Part shown: in pieces, positions 32,421 through 34,940 of the stretch | Layout of the letters: each line of letters begins with the position of its first letter | Position numbering within the stretch: position 1 is the stretch's first letter | Source: Dehalococcoidia bacterium | GTDB lineage: Bacteria > Chloroflexota > Dehalococcoidia > Dehalococcoidales > UBA3254 | Assembly (NCBI GenBank): GCA_025361145.1 | Contig: JANYAV010000008.1 | Span: forward strand, 1-34,940 | Length of the DNA stretch: 34,940 nucleotides | Direction of reading: 5' to 3' | Translations under genes and position numbers: made by a program | Notes under the pieces: generated by a model | What the model was told of the DNA's origin: nothing | Databases searched by the model: none | Seen by the model: only the letters and a program-made list of their open reading frames with translations

Positions 32421-32449
32421 TTGACTGTTCAGGATTTATCGTATATGTT
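32421..32449 (+). promoter_or_regulatory. Promoter of the sensor kinase
   Basis: TTGACT (32421-32426), a 17-nt spacer and TATGTT (32444-32449), about 50 nt before the TTG start at 32504. Confidence 0.55.
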
Positions 32450-32503
32450 AAATTAGTAAATCAAAATATACTAGTTTTACATTTATAGCCGGACAGATAA
32501 ACT

Positions 32504-34657
32504 TTGAAAAATATTAAATTTTTGGGCCAAATTACCCATAGTTTTGAAAGCCCGGAGGATATATCCTCCCGGATGTACACCCGTAGAATTATATCTATTT
32601 TCGTATTGATCGTCGTTATGATTATCGTGGGTGGAGTTTTGTCATTTATTCTCCAACAGCAACAGCAGCAGGATAGTGTTCAGAATGATCTCAAAACCAT
32701 CGCCGATCTCAAAATAGAACAGATATCAGCCTGGCGGCAAGAACGATTAGCCAATGCCGATTTTATGATGGAAAGTATTTTTTACGCTGAGGGTGTCGAG
32801 GAATGGATGAAATCTCCCACACCTGAACTGGAGGCCAAGATAAAATCCAGGCTTAATGTACTCAATAAGAGCTATCCTTACCAGGATGTTATTTTAACTG
32901 ATACTGAAGGAAATATTATGCTGTCCCTCAACCAAACCAGGCAAATTGACCCTGAGACCCTCGCACAATTGCCTCTAGCTTTCAAAGATCATCTCTCCAC
33001 CATGGTAGATTTTCATAAGTCGGCAATAGATGGGCAGCCTCATATTGATATCATCGCACCCATGTATATAACCGAAAATGGAATTGTGCGACAAATAGCA
33101 GCGGTGATTCTGTCTGTCGATCCCAGTCATTACCTTTATCCCTTGATTGAAACCTGGCCACTACCCAACCGTAGTGCTGAAACTCTACTTGTGCGCAGGG
33201 ATGGAGGAGACTCATTATTCTTAAATGATGTTAAATTTTCCCCGGATAGCGCTCTCTCTTTGAGAATACCTCTGACAGAAAATGAAGTCCCGGCTGTTCA
33301 AGCTATTCTTGGTAGGACAGGACTTTTCCGTGGTATAGACTACCGCGGTATAAAAGTCCTGTCTGTCCTCCAACCGGTTCCCGATACTCCCTGGTTTATC
33401 GTAGCAAAAATCGATACCAGCGAGGCTTTCTCTTTAGTCAGGTTTAATTCAGTCCTGATTCTAGTTCTTACCGCCGTTATTTCGATAATCATGTTATTGT
33501 TCGCCGCTTATTATATCCAGCGCCGCCGAGGCTTGACGTTTGAGCTTCTTTACAAGACTGAAAGAGAGCGGAAGGCAATTCTAAAACATTACGAATATCT
33601 AGTTAAATTCGCCAATGATATGATATTTTTAATTGCCGAGGATTTGCATATCATAGAAGCTAATGATCGGGCACTGGAAGCTTACGGATACACCCGAGAA
33701 GAACTACCGGGACTTACAATTGATGATCTGGTAGCACCGGATTATCTATTAGAGCACCGCCAAAAGATAAAAGATTTGTCTATTGGAGGGCATAATCTGT
33801 ATCAATCCGTACACTTGCTTAAGAATGGCACTACTTTTCCGGTAGAAGTCAGTGCGGTCAATATTAAAGTCGAAGGCCAGACTTATCTGCAGTGGATTAT
33901 TAGAGACATCACTGAGCGTAAAATGGCTGAGCAGATGCTTATTAGAGCCAAGAATGAATTGGAAATAAAGGTGGCAGAACGCACTTCCGAGCTGGCCAGC
34001 GCCAATGCTCAACTCAAGGATTTCGCGATACGCATGGTGCGTATACAAGAAGATGAAAAAAAACGCATTGCCCGCGATCTGCACGACCAGATCGGTCAAT
34101 CTTTGACCGCCCTTAAATTAATGATTAATCAAGCCGCGCGAGTGACAAGTGAGCAAGCTGCGCAAACTCTGACCGAAGCTCAAAAAGTATTAAGCGAGCT
34201 AATGAGCCAGGTGCGTGAAATGTCTCTTAACCTACGGCCTAGCATGCTGGACGATCTGGGTTTGCTGCCAGCGCTGGCCTGGCATATCGAAAAATACCAG
34301 AACCAGACTAAAATTAAAGTCGTTTTCAATCATCAGGGTTTACAGCGCCATTTTTCACCGCTTATATCTGAAACAGCTTACAGGGTAGTACAGGAAGCCC
34401 TCACCAATGCCGCCAAATATGCGAGAGTGACCGAGCTACAGGTAGGTGCATGGGCAGATAAGTCCACTCTGACGCTCAGGATTGAAGATAGCGGAAAAGG
34501 ATTTGAACCGGCTAAACTGGCTAGTAATGTCTCTTTCGGACTGCGCGGAATGAGTGAGCGCCTATCCGCTGTTAAAGGGACACTTCAAGTTATATCTGAA
34601 CCGGGTTCAGGGACGATACTAACAGCGGTAATTCCACTGGATGAGGAAAAGGGCTAA
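32504..34657 (+). CDS. Membrane sensor histidine kinase with PAS and HisKA_3 domains
   Basis: A 717-aa two-component sensor of the NarX/UhpB class. A cytoplasmic start is followed by TM1 (about 27-50), an extracytoplasmic Cache-like sensing region (about 51-312), TM2 (about 315-338), a PAS domain (about 360-475, ending WIIRDITERK), a coiled coil (475-510), HisKA_3 with phospho-acceptor His527 in RIARDLHDQIGQ, and an HATPase_c domain with N-box ALTNAAKYA, EDSGKGF and FGLRGMSERL. It lacks its own response regulator: a transposase gene follows at once. The NarL-type regulator at 13778-14428 is the right kind of partner, but the link is only inferred. The start is TTG 32504 with a weak ribosome-binding site; ATG 32573 is possible. 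Confidence 0.9.
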   Translation: MKNIKFLGQITHSFESPEDISSRMYTRRIISIFVLIVVMIIVGGVLSFILQQQQQQDSVQNDLKTIADLKIEQISAWRQERLANADFMMESIFYAEGVEEWMKSPTPELEAKIKSRLNVLNKSYPYQDVILTDTEGNIMLSLNQTRQIDPETLAQLPLAFKDHLSTMVDFHKSAIDGQPHIDIIAPMYITENGIVRQIAAVILSVDPSHYLYPLIETWPLPNRSAETLLVRRDGGDSLFLNDVKFSPDSALSLRIPLTENEVPAVQAILGRTGLFRGIDYRGIKVLSVLQPVPDTPWFIVAKIDTSEAFSLVRFNSVLILVLTAVISIIMLLFAAYYIQRRRGLTFELLYKTERERKAILKHYEYLVKFANDMIFLIAEDLHIIEANDRALEAYGYTREELPGLTIDDLVAPDYLLEHRQKIKDLSIGGHNLYQSVHLLKNGTTFPVEVSAVNIKVEGQTYLQWIIRDITERKMAEQMLIRAKNELEIKVAERTSELASANAQLKDFAIRMVRIQEDEKKRIARDLHDQIGQSLTALKLMINQAARVTSEQAAQTLTEAQKVLSELMSQVREMSLNLRPSMLDDLGLLPALAWHIEKYQNQTKIKVVFNHQGLQRHFSPLISETAYRVVQEALTNAAKYARVTELQVGAWADKSTLTLRIEDSGKGFEPAKLASNVSFGLRGMSERLSAVKGTLQVISEPGSGTILTAVIPLDEEKG

Positions 34658-34683
34658 AATAGTGAAAAAGTTCAGAAACATAT

Positions 34684-34716
34684 TGGACTCTCAGGGGCAT
34701 TAAGGCGAGGAGTCCA
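34684..34716 (+). promoter_or_regulatory. Hairpin overlapping the ribosome-binding site of the transposase gene
   Basis: TGGACTC (34684-34690) pairs with GAGTCCA (34710-34716) across a 19-nt loop. The right arm covers part of the GAGGAG ribosome-binding site (34707-34712) just before GTG 34718. Such structures in known insertion elements reduce translation of transcripts entering from outside. Confidence 0.45.
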
Positions 34717-34717
34717 G

Positions 34718-34940
34718 GTGCAGCAGATCTATGTAGCCAGTTACTTTAAAAGCGGTTATAGTCGGTGCATGCAGTATATACTAGATAACCTTACTCATCC
34801 TAAACGGAAAGAGATCGAAAACAGACTGGAGATTATAAAATTCTTTGATGAGTTTGGATCTGAAGCAACGCAAAGAGCTTTTAGGAAAAGCCGTTCCACG
34901 ATCTACCTCTGGAAACAGAGGCTTGCTAAAACTGGAGGTA
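34718..34940 (+). CDS. Transposase/integrase N-terminal part (cut by window edge)
   Basis: An open frame from GTG at 34718 to the right edge (74 codons), preceded by GAGGAG at 5 nt. The visible part is a helix-turn-helix of the kind that opens IS481/IS3-like DDE transposases: RLEIIKFFDEFGSEATQRAF, then RKSRSTIYLWKQRLAKTGG. The DDE catalytic core would lie outside the window, so family and integrity cannot be judged. It starts 60 bases after the sensor kinase stop. The left terminal repeat is not identified. Confidence 0.65.
   Translation, partial: MQQIYVASYFKSGYSRCMQYILDNLTHPKRKEIENRLEIIKFFDEFGSEATQRAFRKSRSTIYLWKQRLAKTGG

Noticed and set aside
1-34940. CRISPR array, prophage, biosynthetic or defence cluster
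   Set aside because: No regularly spaced repeats, no phage structural genes and no clustered defence or toxin genes were seen; the only mobile element sign is at the right edge.

Overview
The window looks like chromosomal DNA of a Gram-positive-like (monoderm) anaerobe, most plausibly a Chloroflexota of the Dehalococcoidia type. This placement is an inference. It rests on the mix of an archaeal-type aspartate-semialdehyde dehydrogenase, an archaeal-like Fe/Mn superoxide dismutase, a B12-binding radical SAM/DUF4070 protein, an NfnAB electron-bifurcating transhydrogenase, a class II (GlpX) fructose bisphosphatase and frequent TTG/GTG starts. No rRNA is present to settle the question. Coding density is high and nearly all genes are housekeeping.

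Layout. 1-14.5 kb is almost entirely minus strand. In transcription order it holds a NarL-type response regulator, a receiver-only regulator, the primary sigma factor, superoxide dismutase, tRNA-Arg(TCT), nfnA, nfnB, a heliorhodopsin, transketolase (tkt) and ribose-5-phosphate isomerase B (rpiB). Beyond a small plus-strand membrane-protein gene follow dnaE and the 5' part of radC, which is cut by the left edge. 14.5-20.4 kb holds asd, a tiny zinc-ribbon gene missed by length cut-offs, a metallo-beta-lactamase-fold hydrolase, an M48-like YgjP peptidase, a PHP protein with altered metal ligands, a PurN-like formyltransferase and glpX. 20.5-25.6 kb holds mfd and a radical SAM gene (plus strand). 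25.7-29.6 kb is a minus-strand yceD-rpmF / fabD-fabG-nusB-HAD cluster. 29.8-32.3 kb holds a small putative DNA-binding protein with an MFS carrier, and a TerC-family protein. 32.5-34.7 kb is a membrane sensor histidine kinase, followed at once by the start of a transposase gene cut by the right edge.

The most interesting item is the heliorhodopsin at 7110-7877. It has the retinal lysine, the Glu counterion and a Ser four residues before the lysine, but both histidines usual near the chromophore appear to be leucine. It lies between NADPH-linked redox genes (nfnAB) and pentose-phosphate genes (tkt, rpiB), with superoxide dismutase close upstream. It has its own apparent promoter, with a perfect 14-bp palindrome over the likely transcription start. 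Together these suggest a regulated light- or membrane-sensing protein tied to NADPH and oxidative-stress physiology. No retinal-synthesis gene is visible here.

Starts were chosen by ribosome-binding-site spacing and family N-termini, so several genes are shorter than their longest open frame. All promoter calls are by eye. Family assignments come from recognised motifs, not searches.
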